Positions 8,696 to 17,157 of a stretch of 64,000 nt of DNA are shown here, piece by piece. Each line of letters begins with the position of its first letter. The first letter of the stretch is position 1. Source of the stretch: JBHGYD01 sp041920415 (GTDB lineage Bacteria; Bacillota; Bacilli; Bacillales; Anoxybacillaceae). A program made the position numbers and the translations under genes. The stretch covers positions 1 through 64,000 of the forward strand of contig JBHGYD010000021.1 in the NCBI GenBank assembly GCA_041920415.1, given 5' to 3'. Under the pieces are notes generated by a model. It saw nothing but the letters and a program-made list of their open reading frames with translations. It did not search any database and was not told the origin of the DNA.

Positions 8696-10315
8696 ATGAA
8701 ATGGCAAACGATGCAACAGTTAAAACAATTGCTTTGTAATTTAGTAGAATATCCAAGTGTGAGTGGATCAGAGGCAGAAGTGTTTCTCGCTCATTATATT
8801 GTTGAGCAGTTGGGCGCACTGGATTATTTCCTGGGAAATAAAGAACATTTGCAATTACATCCAATTGGGGATGGGCGCTATTTTGTAACAGCGCTTGTGA
8901 AAAAAAGCGAAGAAACTCGCGATACCGTTATTCTTGTAAGTCATTTTGACGTGGTTGATGTCCAAGATTACGGATCATGGAAGGATGTTGCGTTTTCCCC
9001 AGAGGAGCTAACAACGCGCTTTTATGAACATAAAGAACATCTTTCTTCTGAAGTGCAAGCCGATTTAGAAAAGGATGAATGGTTATTTGGTCGCGGTGTG
9101 ATGGATATGAAGTGCGGGCTTGCGCTCCATATGTCGCTTATAGAACAAGCATGTTCCGGCAAGTTTCAAGGTAATTTGCTACTGTTGACCGTACCAGATG
9201 AGGAAGTGAATTCGGCTGGAATGAGAGCAGCGGTGCCTGTTTTAGTGGAAATGGCAGAAAAGTATCACTTGAATTACAAGTTAGTGTTGAATTCCGAACC
9301 GATGTTCACGCGCTATCCGGGAGATCAAACGAATTACATCTATACCGGCTCCATCGGCAAAGTGTTGCCGGGCTTTTATTGTTATGGGAAAGAAACGCAT
9401 GTTGGAGAACCGCTGGGGGGGCTAAACGCGAACGTTATGGCGTCGCAAATTACGAATGAATTGGAATTAAACACCGATTTTTGCGAGGTGTTTGGTGGGG
9501 AAGTCAGCCCGCCACCGACAAACTTGCTTCAAACGGATTTGAAAGAGGATTACTCGGTCCAAATTCCGCACCGCGCAGTTACGTTATTTAATTTGTTTTT
9601 GCAGCAAAAATCAATCGCTGAGGTCACAGCATCTTTACTTGCATTAGCGAAACGTGCAGCGAAACGCATAGAGGAACGGTATCATCATCAAGCGGTTCGT
9701 TTTGCACAGCTGGAAAAGTCGGTACCGCGGTCGCTTTCTGTGAATGTGTTTACGTTTGCGGAGTTAAGAAATAAAGCAGTTAATATGTTTGGACTTAAAA
9801 AGGTTGAACAGCTAGAGAAGAGTGTTTTGACGAATGAAAACAAAAAAGATGAACGGGAGCAGACAATTGAACTAGTAGATAAATTAGGGATTCTTTGTAA
9901 AGACTTGGCGCCAATGATTGTGTTATTTTACGCACCTCCGTATTACCCGGCTGTCAACTCAAGCGACGATCCGCTGATTCAACATATAGTGGCACGTCTG
10001 ACGGAATATGCGGACAAAAAGCATCGTGTGCAGCTTGTGCAGCAGCATTATTTTGGCGGAATTTCCGACTTAAGTTATGTCGGCTTGCAGCAGCCGCTTT
10101 CCGCTCTACAATTGCTTACCGGCAATATGCCGCTTTGGAATCGCGGATACGACCTTCCATTTGCGGCGCTGGAGAAGTTGAATGTTCCTGTATTAAACGT
10201 CGGACCGGTTGGACGTGACGCGCATCAATGGACAGAGCGCCTAAACGTTCCTTTTGCGTTTGAGGTGGTTAGAGACTTATTGACGTATACGGTTGAAGAA
10301 ATTTTTGCACAATAG
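8696..10315 (+). CDS. M20-family metallopeptidase, RocB-like
   Basis: A 539-residue protein of the M20 zinc peptidase/deacylase family. Metal and catalytic residues are visible: His and Asp in LVSHFDVVD, the bridging Asp in GRGVMDMKCGLALHM, the Glu-Glu pair in VPDEEVNSAGM, and Ser-rich glutamate SEP. A large lid segment follows. The overall pattern and length match RocB, a protein of the arginine-utilisation group whose biochemical activity is not established. Here it is not next to arginine catabolic genes. The start is preceded by AAGAGGGAAAG. A hairpin terminator follows. Confidence 0.75.
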   Translation: MKWQTMQQLKQLLCNLVEYPSVSGSEAEVFLAHYIVEQLGALDYFLGNKEHLQLHPIGDGRYFVTALVKKSEETRDTVILVSHFDVVDVQDYGSWKDVAFSPEELTTRFYEHKEHLSSEVQADLEKDEWLFGRGVMDMKCGLALHMSLIEQACSGKFQGNLLLLTVPDEEVNSAGMRAAVPVLVEMAEKYHLNYKLVLNSEPMFTRYPGDQTNYIYTGSIGKVLPGFYCYGKETHVGEPLGGLNANVMASQITNELELNTDFCEVFGGEVSPPPTNLLQTDLKEDYSVQIPHRAVTLFNLFLQQKSIAEVTASLLALAKRAAKRIEERYHHQAVRFAQLEKSVPRSLSVNVFTFAELRNKAVNMFGLKKVEQLEKSVLTNENKKDEREQTIELVDKLGILCKDLAPMIVLFYAPPYYPAVNSSDDPLIQHIVARLTEYADKKHRVQLVQQHYFGGISDLSYVGLQQPLSALQLLTGNMPLWNRGYDLPFAALEKLNVPVLNVGPVGRDAHQWTERLNVPFAFEVVRDLLTYTVEEIFAQ

Positions 10316-10316
10316 G

Positions 10317-10345
10317 ACAAAGGAGGTTTCTCCTTTGTTTTTTTA
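10317..10345 (+). terminator. Terminator of the RocB-like gene
   Basis: ACAAAGGAG-gttt-CTCCTTTGT followed by a T-run. Confidence 0.85.
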
Positions 10346-10346
10346 T

Positions 10347-10375
10347 TTGAACTATTCAGAATGAGTGAATATAAT
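10347..10375 (+). promoter_or_regulatory. Sigma-A promoter of niaP
   Basis: TTGAAC (10347-10352), 17-nt spacer, TATAAT (10370-10375). The predicted start (about 10382) falls on the edge of the palindrome described next. Confidence 0.7.
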
Positions 10376-10381
10376 GATGTA

Positions 10382-10400
10382 AGGTGTAAACTTTACATCT
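10382..10400. promoter_or_regulatory. NiaR-type operator at the niaP transcription start
   Basis: AGGTGTAAACTTTACATCT is a 19-bp palindrome with one asymmetric pair (AGrTGTAAA / TTTACAyCT). It covers about +1 to +19. The position and the niacin-transporter gene downstream suggest the niacin-responsive repressor NiaR. I could not compare it with a curated motif. Confidence 0.5.
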
Positions 10401-10420
10401 GTAAATAAAGGAGGCTTGTC

Positions 10421-11620
10421 ATGGGTAAAGAACAGGGTATTTCAAACAGAAAGTTGCTCGGTATCGCTGGTCTTGGCTGGTTGTTTGATGCGATGGATGT
10501 CGGAATGTTGTCGTTTATTATAGCGGCATTACAAAAAGATTGGAATTTGACGGTTGAACAAATGGGCTGGATCGGCAGTGTCAATTCGATTGGCATGGCG
10601 ATTGGGGCGCTTTTGTTTGGGCTTTTAGCGGACCGAATCGGTCGAAAAAATGTCTTCATGATTACGCTTTTACTTTTCTCCGTTGGCAGCGGTTTATCCG
10701 CATTTGCAACAACGCTTACCATCTTTTTAGTGTTGCGTTTTTTAATCGGAATGGGATTAGGCGGCGAACTGCCGGTTGCGTCTACTCTCGTTTCCGAAAG
10801 CGTACCGGCAAAAGAGCGCGGCAAAATCGTCGTCTTGCTTGAAAGCTTTTGGGCCGGTGGTTGGTTGCTAGCGGCACTTATTTCTTATTTTGTGATTCCG
10901 AAATATGGCTGGCAAATGGCATTAATGTTAGGGGCGATTCCGGCCTTGTATGCTCTTTACTTACGTTGGAGCTTACCTGACTCTCCGCGGTTTATGAGCG
11001 TGAAAAAAGAAGGAACTGTGTTCGGTAATATCGCAAAAGTTTGGTCTTCTGATTATAGAAGAGAAACGATTATGCTTTGGGTTCTTTGGTTCTGTGTTGT
11101 TTTCTCGTACTACGGGATGTTTCTATGGCTTCCAAGCGTCATGGTCATGAAAGGATTTAGCTTAATTAAAAGCTTTCAGTATGTACTGATTATGACGCTT
11201 GCGCAATTGCCGGGTTATTTTAGTGCTGCTTGGTTAATTGAACATATGGGCAGAAAATTTGTCCTTGTTACGTATTTAATCGGCACCGCGGTGAGTGCAT
11301 ATTTCTTTGGAAATGCGGAATCATTAGCATTCTTAATGATATCTGGTATTCTGTTATCGTTTTTTAATCTTGGTGCATGGGGAGCGTTATACGCTTACAC
11401 CCCTGAACAATATCCAACATCCATTCGCGGCACAGGTGCAGGCATGGCCGCTTCATTCGGGCGAATCGGCGGCATTCTCGGACCATTGCTTGTCGGCTAT
11501 CTTGTCGCGCAAAAAACAGCAATGACAACGATTTTTGCGATTTTCTGCGTCGCCATCTTTATAGGGGCGTTCGTGGTATGGTGGTTAGGAAAAGAAACGA
11601 AGCAACAAGAATTGGCATAA
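10421..11620 (+). CDS. niaP: Niacin transporter, major facilitator superfamily
   Basis: Takes up nicotinate/nicotinamide for NAD synthesis. The 399-residue protein has 12 predicted helices and MFS signatures: DAMDVG at the end of helix 1, GLLADRIGRK between helices 2 and 3, RFLIGMGLGGELPVAS in helix 4, and PEQYPTSIRGTG in the second half. It is highly similar to B. subtilis NiaP (YceI) as I recall it. The start follows AAAGGAGGC. A perfect sigma-A promoter and a palindromic operator lie directly upstream, and a hairpin terminator downstream, so it is a single-gene unit. Confidence 0.85.
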   Translation: MGKEQGISNRKLLGIAGLGWLFDAMDVGMLSFIIAALQKDWNLTVEQMGWIGSVNSIGMAIGALLFGLLADRIGRKNVFMITLLLFSVGSGLSAFATTLTIFLVLRFLIGMGLGGELPVASTLVSESVPAKERGKIVVLLESFWAGGWLLAALISYFVIPKYGWQMALMLGAIPALYALYLRWSLPDSPRFMSVKKEGTVFGNIAKVWSSDYRRETIMLWVLWFCVVFSYYGMFLWLPSVMVMKGFSLIKSFQYVLIMTLAQLPGYFSAAWLIEHMGRKFVLVTYLIGTAVSAYFFGNAESLAFLMISGILLSFFNLGAWGALYAYTPEQYPTSIRGTGAGMAASFGRIGGILGPLLVGYLVAQKTAMTTIFAIFCVAIFIGAFVVWWLGKETKQQELA

Positions 11621-11641
11621 TGATTGACAAATAGGGGAAGG

Positions 11642-11679
11642 AGCTATAATTTTGATATTATGGCTTTTTCCTTTTTATT
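11642..11679 (+). terminator. Terminator of niaP
   Basis: AGCTATAAT-tttgat-ATTATGGCT (one G:U pair) followed by T-rich sequence. Confidence 0.7.
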
Positions 11680-11700
11680 TTTGCGAAAGAGGTTGGTAGT

Positions 11701-12630
11701 ATGTCTAAATTATCTATTTATTTCTCACTTATAGCTGTAATGGCCATTTGGGGAATGAACGTTGTCGCCATAAAGATATTAGTCTATACGTTTGATCCGA
11801 TCACGATTACGGCATTGCGCATTTTTGTTGCCTCTCTCACTGTATTTTTCGTTTTATCTATCACAGGACAATGGAGAAAAGTGACGGGTAAAGAAATGTT
11901 TATGATTCTTGTAGCAGGACTATTAAATGTTGTTGCCCATCATTATTTTTTAGCGACCGGATTAACGAAAACAACTGCTTCCAATGCGGGAATCATTTTA
12001 GGACTTTCTCCGCTGGTGACGGCGTTGTTAGCCATTCTCTTTTTAGGTGATCAGTTTCGTCTCACCAAATTTAGTGGTATCATCCTTGGTTTTACAGGGG
12101 TTATTTTTATCGTCACTCATAGTTCTACAAAGATCGGTGCCGTCTCCCTAGGAGACTTATTTATTTTCTTAGCCGTATTGGCTCAGGCAATGAGCTTTAT
12201 TTTCATCAAAAAATTAGCGACGACTCTCGATGCGAGATTATTGACAGGTTGGATGCTTTTGTTTGGATCGGTGGTTTTATTTGTAGTGAGCTTGTGTGTA
12301 GAGCCGCGCGGCTTATTTGGATTAAAAGAAGGAAAACCAATGACTTGGTTGATTTTTTTAGCATCGGCTGTATTGGCTACGGGGCTTGGCCAGATGATTT
12401 ATAATCGAGCGATTCATCATCTCGGTGCGGCGGAATCGGCTGTTTTTATTAACTTATCTCCATTTTTTTCGTTAGTGGCATCTTCTCTATTTTTAGGGGA
12501 AGCGATTCATTTCATACAGTGGTTCGGTTTTTTATTTATTGTCGTTGGTGTTATACTTGCGTCAGGGGCAGTAGAAGGAAAATTCTTAAAAATGTTACGC
12601 ATATTTGGACAAGGGAGAATGATGGGGTAA
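11701..12630 (+). CDS. EamA/DMT-family transporter
   Basis: A 309-residue membrane protein with ten hydrophobic segments in two repeated EamA halves (about residues 8-140 and 152-288), the hallmark of the drug/metabolite transporter superfamily. Motifs include WGMNVVAIK in helix 1 and ASNAGIILGLSPLVTALLAILFLGD closing the first half, mirrored by AAESAVFINLSPFFSLVASSLFLGE in the second. Such proteins usually export amino acids or metabolites, and the substrate is not predictable here. The ATG follows AAAGAGGTTGG. The glycosyltransferase gene begins 16 nt after its stop, so the two may be co-transcribed. Confidence 0.85.
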   Translation: MSKLSIYFSLIAVMAIWGMNVVAIKILVYTFDPITITALRIFVASLTVFFVLSITGQWRKVTGKEMFMILVAGLLNVVAHHYFLATGLTKTTASNAGIILGLSPLVTALLAILFLGDQFRLTKFSGIILGFTGVIFIVTHSSTKIGAVSLGDLFIFLAVLAQAMSFIFIKKLATTLDARLLTGWMLLFGSVVLFVVSLCVEPRGLFGLKEGKPMTWLIFLASAVLATGLGQMIYNRAIHHLGAAESAVFINLSPFFSLVASSLFLGEAIHFIQWFGFLFIVVGVILASGAVEGKFLKMLRIFGQGRMMG

Positions 12631-12646
12631 AGGCGGTGACATTTGT

Positions 12647-13465
12647 TTGAATCCATTTGTTTCTGTTGTTGTTCCTACATACAATCGGCTATATCCACTT
12701 GCGGAGTTGCTGGAGTCACTTAGTAGACAAACATATCGTCATTTTGAAGTGATCATTGTCAATGATGGTGGGGAGCGCATTGAACAGGTCGTGGCATTGT
12801 ACCCAGAATTACAGGTGAACGTCATTCATTTAGAAAACAATGTAGGACATGTCGAAGCGTGTAATATCGGTGTCAAGACGGCGACAGGAGAACTCGTTAT
12901 GCTTTGCGATGATGACGATTTATTGCTGCCTTGTCATATGGAGCGAATGGTCGATGAAATTGCAGAGGTTGACTTTGTTTACTCCGATGTAGAAATCTTT
13001 CATTATGAAGTGGGCAATGGACAGCGGTGGCCGACAGACCGGTTTTTATTTGCTTATGAATATGATGTAGCGGGAATGCGAAAATTTTCGACTTACGTTC
13101 CGTCCGGAAGCTTATATCGGAAAGAAATTCATTCGTCCATCGGATATTTTGATCATGATGTTCATAATTATTGGGATTGGGATTTTTTCTTGCGCGTGTC
13201 CGCGTCATTTCGCGTCAAGCGAGTCGCGGTTGCCAGTGTATTGTATGCTTTTTCTAACGAGGGAGACCATTTGTCGCGGCAAATGAGCGAGGAGCGTCAA
13301 ATGTATTTGAACCGCTTAAGCGAAAAACACGGACTTGGAAAGTTACCGACGAAAAACTTTTGGTTGTTGCTGAAGGAGCCGGAAGTGACGAAACGAAAAG
13401 CGGAAAGCACAATTATATGGGATGGAAAGCCGATTGTTTCGCGATTATGTTTGTCAGCGAGGTAA
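12647..13465 (+). CDS. Glycosyltransferase family 2 protein
   Basis: Transfers a sugar from a nucleotide donor to an unknown acceptor. The 272-residue GT-A fold shows VSVVVPTYNR at the N-terminus, VNDGG (UDP-binding Asp), and the metal-binding acidic run LCDDDDLLLP near residue 90. A later NYWDWDFFLR segment fits the acceptor side. It starts with TTG; AAAGGCGGTG lies upstream and the nearby GTG in another frame stops at once. No membrane anchor is evident. It is not in a polysaccharide cluster, so its product cannot be named. Confidence 0.8.
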   Translation: MNPFVSVVVPTYNRLYPLAELLESLSRQTYRHFEVIIVNDGGERIEQVVALYPELQVNVIHLENNVGHVEACNIGVKTATGELVMLCDDDDLLLPCHMERMVDEIAEVDFVYSDVEIFHYEVGNGQRWPTDRFLFAYEYDVAGMRKFSTYVPSGSLYRKEIHSSIGYFDHDVHNYWDWDFFLRVSASFRVKRVAVASVLYAFSNEGDHLSRQMSEERQMYLNRLSEKHGLGKLPTKNFWLLLKEPEVTKRKAESTIIWDGKPIVSRLCLSAR

Positions 13466-13502
13466 TGTACATCTATTTTTTTGTAAAAAGTTACTGGTGG
13501 CA

Positions 13503-13532
13503 TTGACGAGCGTTTTTCTGTTTTGCTATTAT
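13503..13532 (+). promoter_or_regulatory. Sigma-A promoter of the glycyl-tRNA synthetase transcript
   Basis: TTGACG, 18-nt spacer, TATTAT, just upstream of the T-box leader. Confidence 0.6.
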
Positions 13533-13549
13533 AAATAGCAAAACACGAA

Positions 13550-13779
13550 TATTGCTGTAACGATGATGGATGGATAGTAGTTGATCCCTCTCTTCTTTCA
13601 GCGAGCCGGGGATGGTGGAAGCCTGGTGAAGATGGTCAACGAAACGGCAGTCCGGAGTTGCTTTTATGGAAAAGTGGATGTGAAAAAAGTGATCGTTTTT
13701 CGCATCAACTAGGGTGGAACCGCGGGAGTTACGCTCTCGTCCCTAGGCGTGAGGCCTAGTGGCGAGAGCGTTTTTGTTT
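13550..13779 (+). promoter_or_regulatory. Glycine T-box riboswitch
   Basis: Leader that senses uncharged tRNA-Gly and controls read-through into glyQS. The T-box sequence AGGGTGGAACCGCGGG is at 13711-13726. The specifier loop can be placed: AGTA-GTTGA pairs against TCAAC-GAA, followed by AC and the codon GGC at 13646-13648, then a purine and GTCC closing on GGAT. The terminator has arms ACGCTCTCG (13731-13739) and CGAGAGCGT (13763-13771) with an inner CTAGGC/GCCTAG stem and a T-run. Confidence 0.92.
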
Positions 13780-13808
13780 TTCAAAAAATGATAAGGAGGA
13801 AAAAAAAG

Positions 13809-15191
13809 ATGACAGTGACAATGGAGCAGATCGTCGCTCATGCGAAACATCGTGGCTTTATTTTTCCCGGCTCGGAAATTTACGGCGGTTTGGCGAACAC
13901 ATGGGATTACGGTCCATTAGGCACGGAATTAAAAAATAACATTAAGCGGGCATGGTGGAAAAAATTTGTTCAGGAATCCCCTTATAATGTTGGCTTAGAC
14001 GCAGCGATTTTAATGAATCCGAAAACGTGGGAGGCATCTGGCCACTTAGGCAATTTCAATGACCCGATGATCGACTGCAAAAACTGTAAAGCGCGTCATC
14101 GTGCCGACAAATTAATTGAAAATGCGTTAGAAGCAAAAGGTATTGAAATGGTTGTAGACGGTCTTCCGTTTGAAAAAATGGAAGAGCTAATCAAAGAGCA
14201 TGGTATCGTTTGTCCGGAATGCGGCAGCCAAGATTTCACCAACATCCGCCAATTTAATTTAATGTTTAAAACATTCCAAGGCGTAACGGAATCAAGCGCG
14301 AACGAAATTTATCTTCGCCCAGAAACAGCGCAAGGTATTTTCGTGAACTTCAAAAATGTACAACGTACAATGCGGAAGAAACTCCCATTCGGTATTGCGC
14401 AAATCGGTAAAAGCTTCCGCAATGAAATTACGCCGGGTAACTTTACGTTCCGCACGCGTGAATTTGAGCAAATGGAATTGGAGTTTTTCTGCAAGCCGGG
14501 CGAGGAGTTACAATGGTTTGACTATTGGAAACAATTTTGTGAGCAATGGCTATTGTCATTAGGCATGAAACGCGACAGCATTCGCCTTCGCGACCATTCC
14601 GAAGAAGAGTTGTCGCACTACAGCAACGCAACAACAGACATTGAGTACAAGTTCCCATTTGGTTGGGGCGAGCTATGGGGCATTGCGTCTCGTACGGATT
14701 ATGACTTAAAACAACATATGGAGCATTCCGGCGAAGACTTTAACTACATTGACCAAGAAACAAACGAGCGTTATATCCCTTACTGCATTGAGCCGTCGCT
14801 TGGCGCAGATCGCGTCACACTCGCGTTCATGGTCGATTCATATGAGGAAGAACAGTTAGAAGATGGCACTACTCGTACGGTGATGCGCTTGCACCCGGCG
14901 CTTGCGCCTTATAAAGCGGCGATTTTACCGTTATCGAAAAAGCTTTCTGATGAAGCGCGTAAAATCTTTGAAGACCTATCAAAATATTTTATGGTCGATT
15001 ACGATGAGTCCGGCTCGATTGGCAAACGCTATCGCCGTCAAGATGAAATCGGTACGCCGTTCTGCATTACGTATGATTTTGATTCGCAAGAAGACGGCAT
15101 GGTAACGGTGCGCGACCGCGACACAATGGAACAAACACGTATCCCAATTGCAGAACTGAAAAACTTTTTAGAAGAGAAAATTCAATTTTAA
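13809..15191 (+). CDS. glyQS: Glycine--tRNA ligase (single-chain, GlyQS)
   Basis: Charges tRNA-Gly. The 460-residue class II synthetase has motif 1 near the N-terminus (GSEIYGGLANTWDYGPLG), an insertion with two cysteine pairs (CKNC and CPEC), motif 2 (FRNEITPGNFTFRTREFEQMELEFF), motif 3 (GLGA-type, here EPSLGADR) and the anticodon-binding domain at the C-terminus (APYKAAILPLSKK). The frame opens 20 codons earlier inside the T-box terminator; the ATG at 13809 follows AAGGAGG and is the true start. It is controlled by the T-box upstream. A hairpin follows. Confidence 0.96.
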   Translation: MTVTMEQIVAHAKHRGFIFPGSEIYGGLANTWDYGPLGTELKNNIKRAWWKKFVQESPYNVGLDAAILMNPKTWEASGHLGNFNDPMIDCKNCKARHRADKLIENALEAKGIEMVVDGLPFEKMEELIKEHGIVCPECGSQDFTNIRQFNLMFKTFQGVTESSANEIYLRPETAQGIFVNFKNVQRTMRKKLPFGIAQIGKSFRNEITPGNFTFRTREFEQMELEFFCKPGEELQWFDYWKQFCEQWLLSLGMKRDSIRLRDHSEEELSHYSNATTDIEYKFPFGWGELWGIASRTDYDLKQHMEHSGEDFNYIDQETNERYIPYCIEPSLGADRVTLAFMVDSYEEEQLEDGTTRTVMRLHPALAPYKAAILPLSKKLSDEARKIFEDLSKYFMVDYDESGSIGKRYRRQDEIGTPFCITYDFDSQEDGMVTVRDRDTMEQTRIPIAELKNFLEEKIQF

Positions 15192-15197
15192 TGAAAA

Positions 15198-15228
15198 AAA
15201 GGCTATCCTATTAATAGGGTAGCCTTTG
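15198..15228 (+). terminator. Terminator of glyQS
   Basis: AAAGGCTAtCCTAT pairs with ATAGGgTAGCCTTT around a 2-nt loop, 7 nt after the stop. The T-run is short. Confidence 0.7.
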
Positions 15229-15265
15229 TGCTAAATACATGACCGAAACAAGGAGCTAGAGTGGT

Positions 15266-15940
15266 ATGGCGGTGTTAAAAAACGATTGGGCTGTTCTTTT
15301 AGAAGAAGAATTTACAAAACCGTACTATTTAAAGTTACGAGAATTTTTGAAAGAAGAATATCGAACGAAAACGATTTATCCTGATATGTATGATATTTTC
15401 AATGCGCTTCATTTTACACCGTATGAACAGGTGAAAGTCGTCATTTTAGGACAAGACCCCTATCACGGTCCGAATCAGGCGCATGGGTTGAGTTTTTCCG
15501 TGAAGCCGGGTGTTCCCTTGCCGCCTTCTTTGTTAAACATTTTTAAAGAGCTGCATGACGATTTGGGTTGTTATATACCTAATAACGGCTATTTAGTGAA
15601 ATGGGCAAAACAAGGCGTTCTCTTGTTAAACACAGTTTTAACGGTGCGACGAGGGGAAGCGAATTCCCATAAAGGAAAAGGATGGGAATATTTTACTGAT
15701 CGCGTTATTGAGCTTGTTAATGAAAAGAAGGAACCAGTTGTATTTATTTTATGGGGACGGCATGCCCAAGCGAAAAAAGAGTTGATTACAAATAAGCATC
15801 ACTATATTATCGAAGCACCTCATCCAAGTCCGTTTTCCGCAGCGCGCGGCTTTTTTGGTAGCCGTCCATTTTCAAAAACGAATGAGTTTCTTGAAAAAGT
15901 AGGACGTGGTACGATTGATTGGCAAATTGAGAATATATGA
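15266..15940 (+). CDS. ung: Uracil-DNA glycosylase
   Basis: Removes uracil from DNA to start base-excision repair. The 224-residue family 1 enzyme shows the catalytic water-activating motif GQDPYHGPNQAHGLSFSV (Asp near residue 65) and the DNA-intercalation motif HPSPFSAARGFFGSRPFS near residue 190. Length matches the family. The ATG follows GGAGCTAGAG. Its stop overlaps the next ATG by 4 bp, so it is coupled to the small cysteine-rich gene. Confidence 0.96.
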   Translation: MAVLKNDWAVLLEEEFTKPYYLKLREFLKEEYRTKTIYPDMYDIFNALHFTPYEQVKVVILGQDPYHGPNQAHGLSFSVKPGVPLPPSLLNIFKELHDDLGCYIPNNGYLVKWAKQGVLLLNTVLTVRRGEANSHKGKGWEYFTDRVIELVNEKKEPVVFILWGRHAQAKKELITNKHHYIIEAPHPSPFSAARGFFGSRPFSKTNEFLEKVGRGTIDWQIENI

Positions 15941-16131
15941 GAAGAAAAATGGAGCGTAATCGAATTAATTGCTATCAATGTAAACACTTTTATGTGACGT
16001 GGGACCCTTCGTTTCCGAGAGGCTGTCGCGCTTTTGCGTTTAAAAGTGCCGCGCTGCCGTCCATTGTCGTGTTGCGATCGTCTGGGGAGAAATGCTTAAA
16101 GTTTAAACAAAAGAATAAAGAGGATGCGTGA
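15937..16131 (+). CDS. Small cysteine-rich protein, coupled to ung
   Basis: A 64-residue basic protein with four cysteines: CYQC near residue 12, a third in PRGCRAF and a fourth in GEKCLKF. The spacing could bind one zinc ion. It overlaps the ung stop by 4 bp and the potassium-channel gene starts 1 nt after its stop, so it is co-translated with both. I do not recognise a characterised homologue. Similar short proteins next to ung would suggest a DNA-repair accessory, but this is only an idea from position. Confidence 0.7.
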   Translation: MRRKMERNRINCYQCKHFYVTWDPSFPRGCRAFAFKSAALPSIVVLRSSGEKCLKFKQKNKEDA

Positions 16132-16132
16132 G

Positions 16133-17122
16133 ATGAGGTCATCGAAATCGTTAGTTGCCGCGATCAGCGCGATGTTGCTCGCCGTGTTCGTTGGTACGCT
16201 TGGTTTTTCGTTTTCGGAACATCTTTCTCTTTTCGATGCGTTATGGCTGACGATTGTGACGATTTTTACCGTTGGTTATGGCGACACGATACCGGAAACG
16301 TTATTTGGAAAAATATTTGCGCTTTTGATTGTACCAATCGGTGTCGGCATTGTGATGTATGCAACGGGGGCTGTCGCTTCGATGATGATTGAAGGGGAGT
16401 TTTCAAAAAAAGTACGGAGGCATCGGATGGATCAAAAAATTCGTTCATTGAACAATCACATCATTATCTGCGGACTTGGTCGGGTCGGCGAGCAAGTATT
16501 AAGCGAGTTTGCAAAAAACAAAAAACCTGTCGTTGTCATTGAAAAAGACAAAGAACGCATCGAACAAATAAGCGAGGAAGTTCTATACATACAAGGGGAC
16601 GCGACGGAAGACAAAGTATTAATGGGTGCGGGGATTGACAGAGCAGCGGGGCTTGTTGCCACGCTTCCGGACGATGCACTTAATGTGTTTGTTACGTTAA
16701 CGGCTAAAGGTTTAAATCCAAACGTGCAGGTGGTCGCGAGAGCCGAGCGGTTTGAAACAGAGGAGAAATTGCGCCGCGCCGGTGCCGACAAAGTCATTAA
16801 TCCGTCTTCGATCAGCGGAAGACGAATGGCGATGTCGCTTTTAAAGCCGCTTAGCATCGAATATGTAGAAACCATCTTGCATGATGAAACGGAAGAACTC
16901 GAAGTGGAAGAAATGAAAATTGCCCCTTACTCTTCGTTAGTGGGAACGACGTTGCGCGAAAGCCAAATCCGAAGCCGTTATGGGGTGACTGTTGTCGCGA
17001 TTCGCCGCAACAATGGGACAATCAGCAATCCGAAACCTGATGAAATGCTGTATGCTAATGACGTCATTATCGTGTTGGGAACGAAAGAGCAACTTGAGAA
17101 ACTTGAAAAAGAAGCGACATAG
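16133..17122 (+). CDS. Potassium channel with RCK/TrkA-N domain (YugO-like)
   Basis: A two-transmembrane K+ channel with cytoplasmic gating domains. From the start at 16133 (329 residues): helix 1 at about 7-27, pore helix with selectivity filter TVGYGD at 46-51, helix 2 at about 60-85, then an RCK/TrkA-N Rossmann domain beginning IIICGLGRVGEQ and a TrkA-C domain in the last 80 residues. The ATG at 16124 lies within AAAGAGG, so ATG 16133, nine bases after it, is preferred. B. subtilis YugO has the same architecture and length. Its place behind ung is unlike B. subtilis. Confidence 0.88.
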   Translation: MRSSKSLVAAISAMLLAVFVGTLGFSFSEHLSLFDALWLTIVTIFTVGYGDTIPETLFGKIFALLIVPIGVGIVMYATGAVASMMIEGEFSKKVRRHRMDQKIRSLNNHIIICGLGRVGEQVLSEFAKNKKPVVVIEKDKERIEQISEEVLYIQGDATEDKVLMGAGIDRAAGLVATLPDDALNVFVTLTAKGLNPNVQVVARAERFETEEKLRRAGADKVINPSSISGRRMAMSLLKPLSIEYVETILHDETEELEVEEMKIAPYSSLVGTTLRESQIRSRYGVTVVAIRRNNGTISNPKPDEMLYANDVIIVLGTKEQLEKLEKEAT

Positions 17123-17157
17123 AGAAACGCAAGGGGAACTCGCGTTTCCCTATGTCG
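17115..17157. terminator. Hairpin between yugO-like gene and alpha-glucosidase gene
   Basis: CGACATAGaGAAACGC pairs with GCGTTTCcCTATGTCG around an 11-nt loop. The left arm includes the last codons and stop of the channel gene. There is no T-run, so termination strength is uncertain. Confidence 0.6.
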
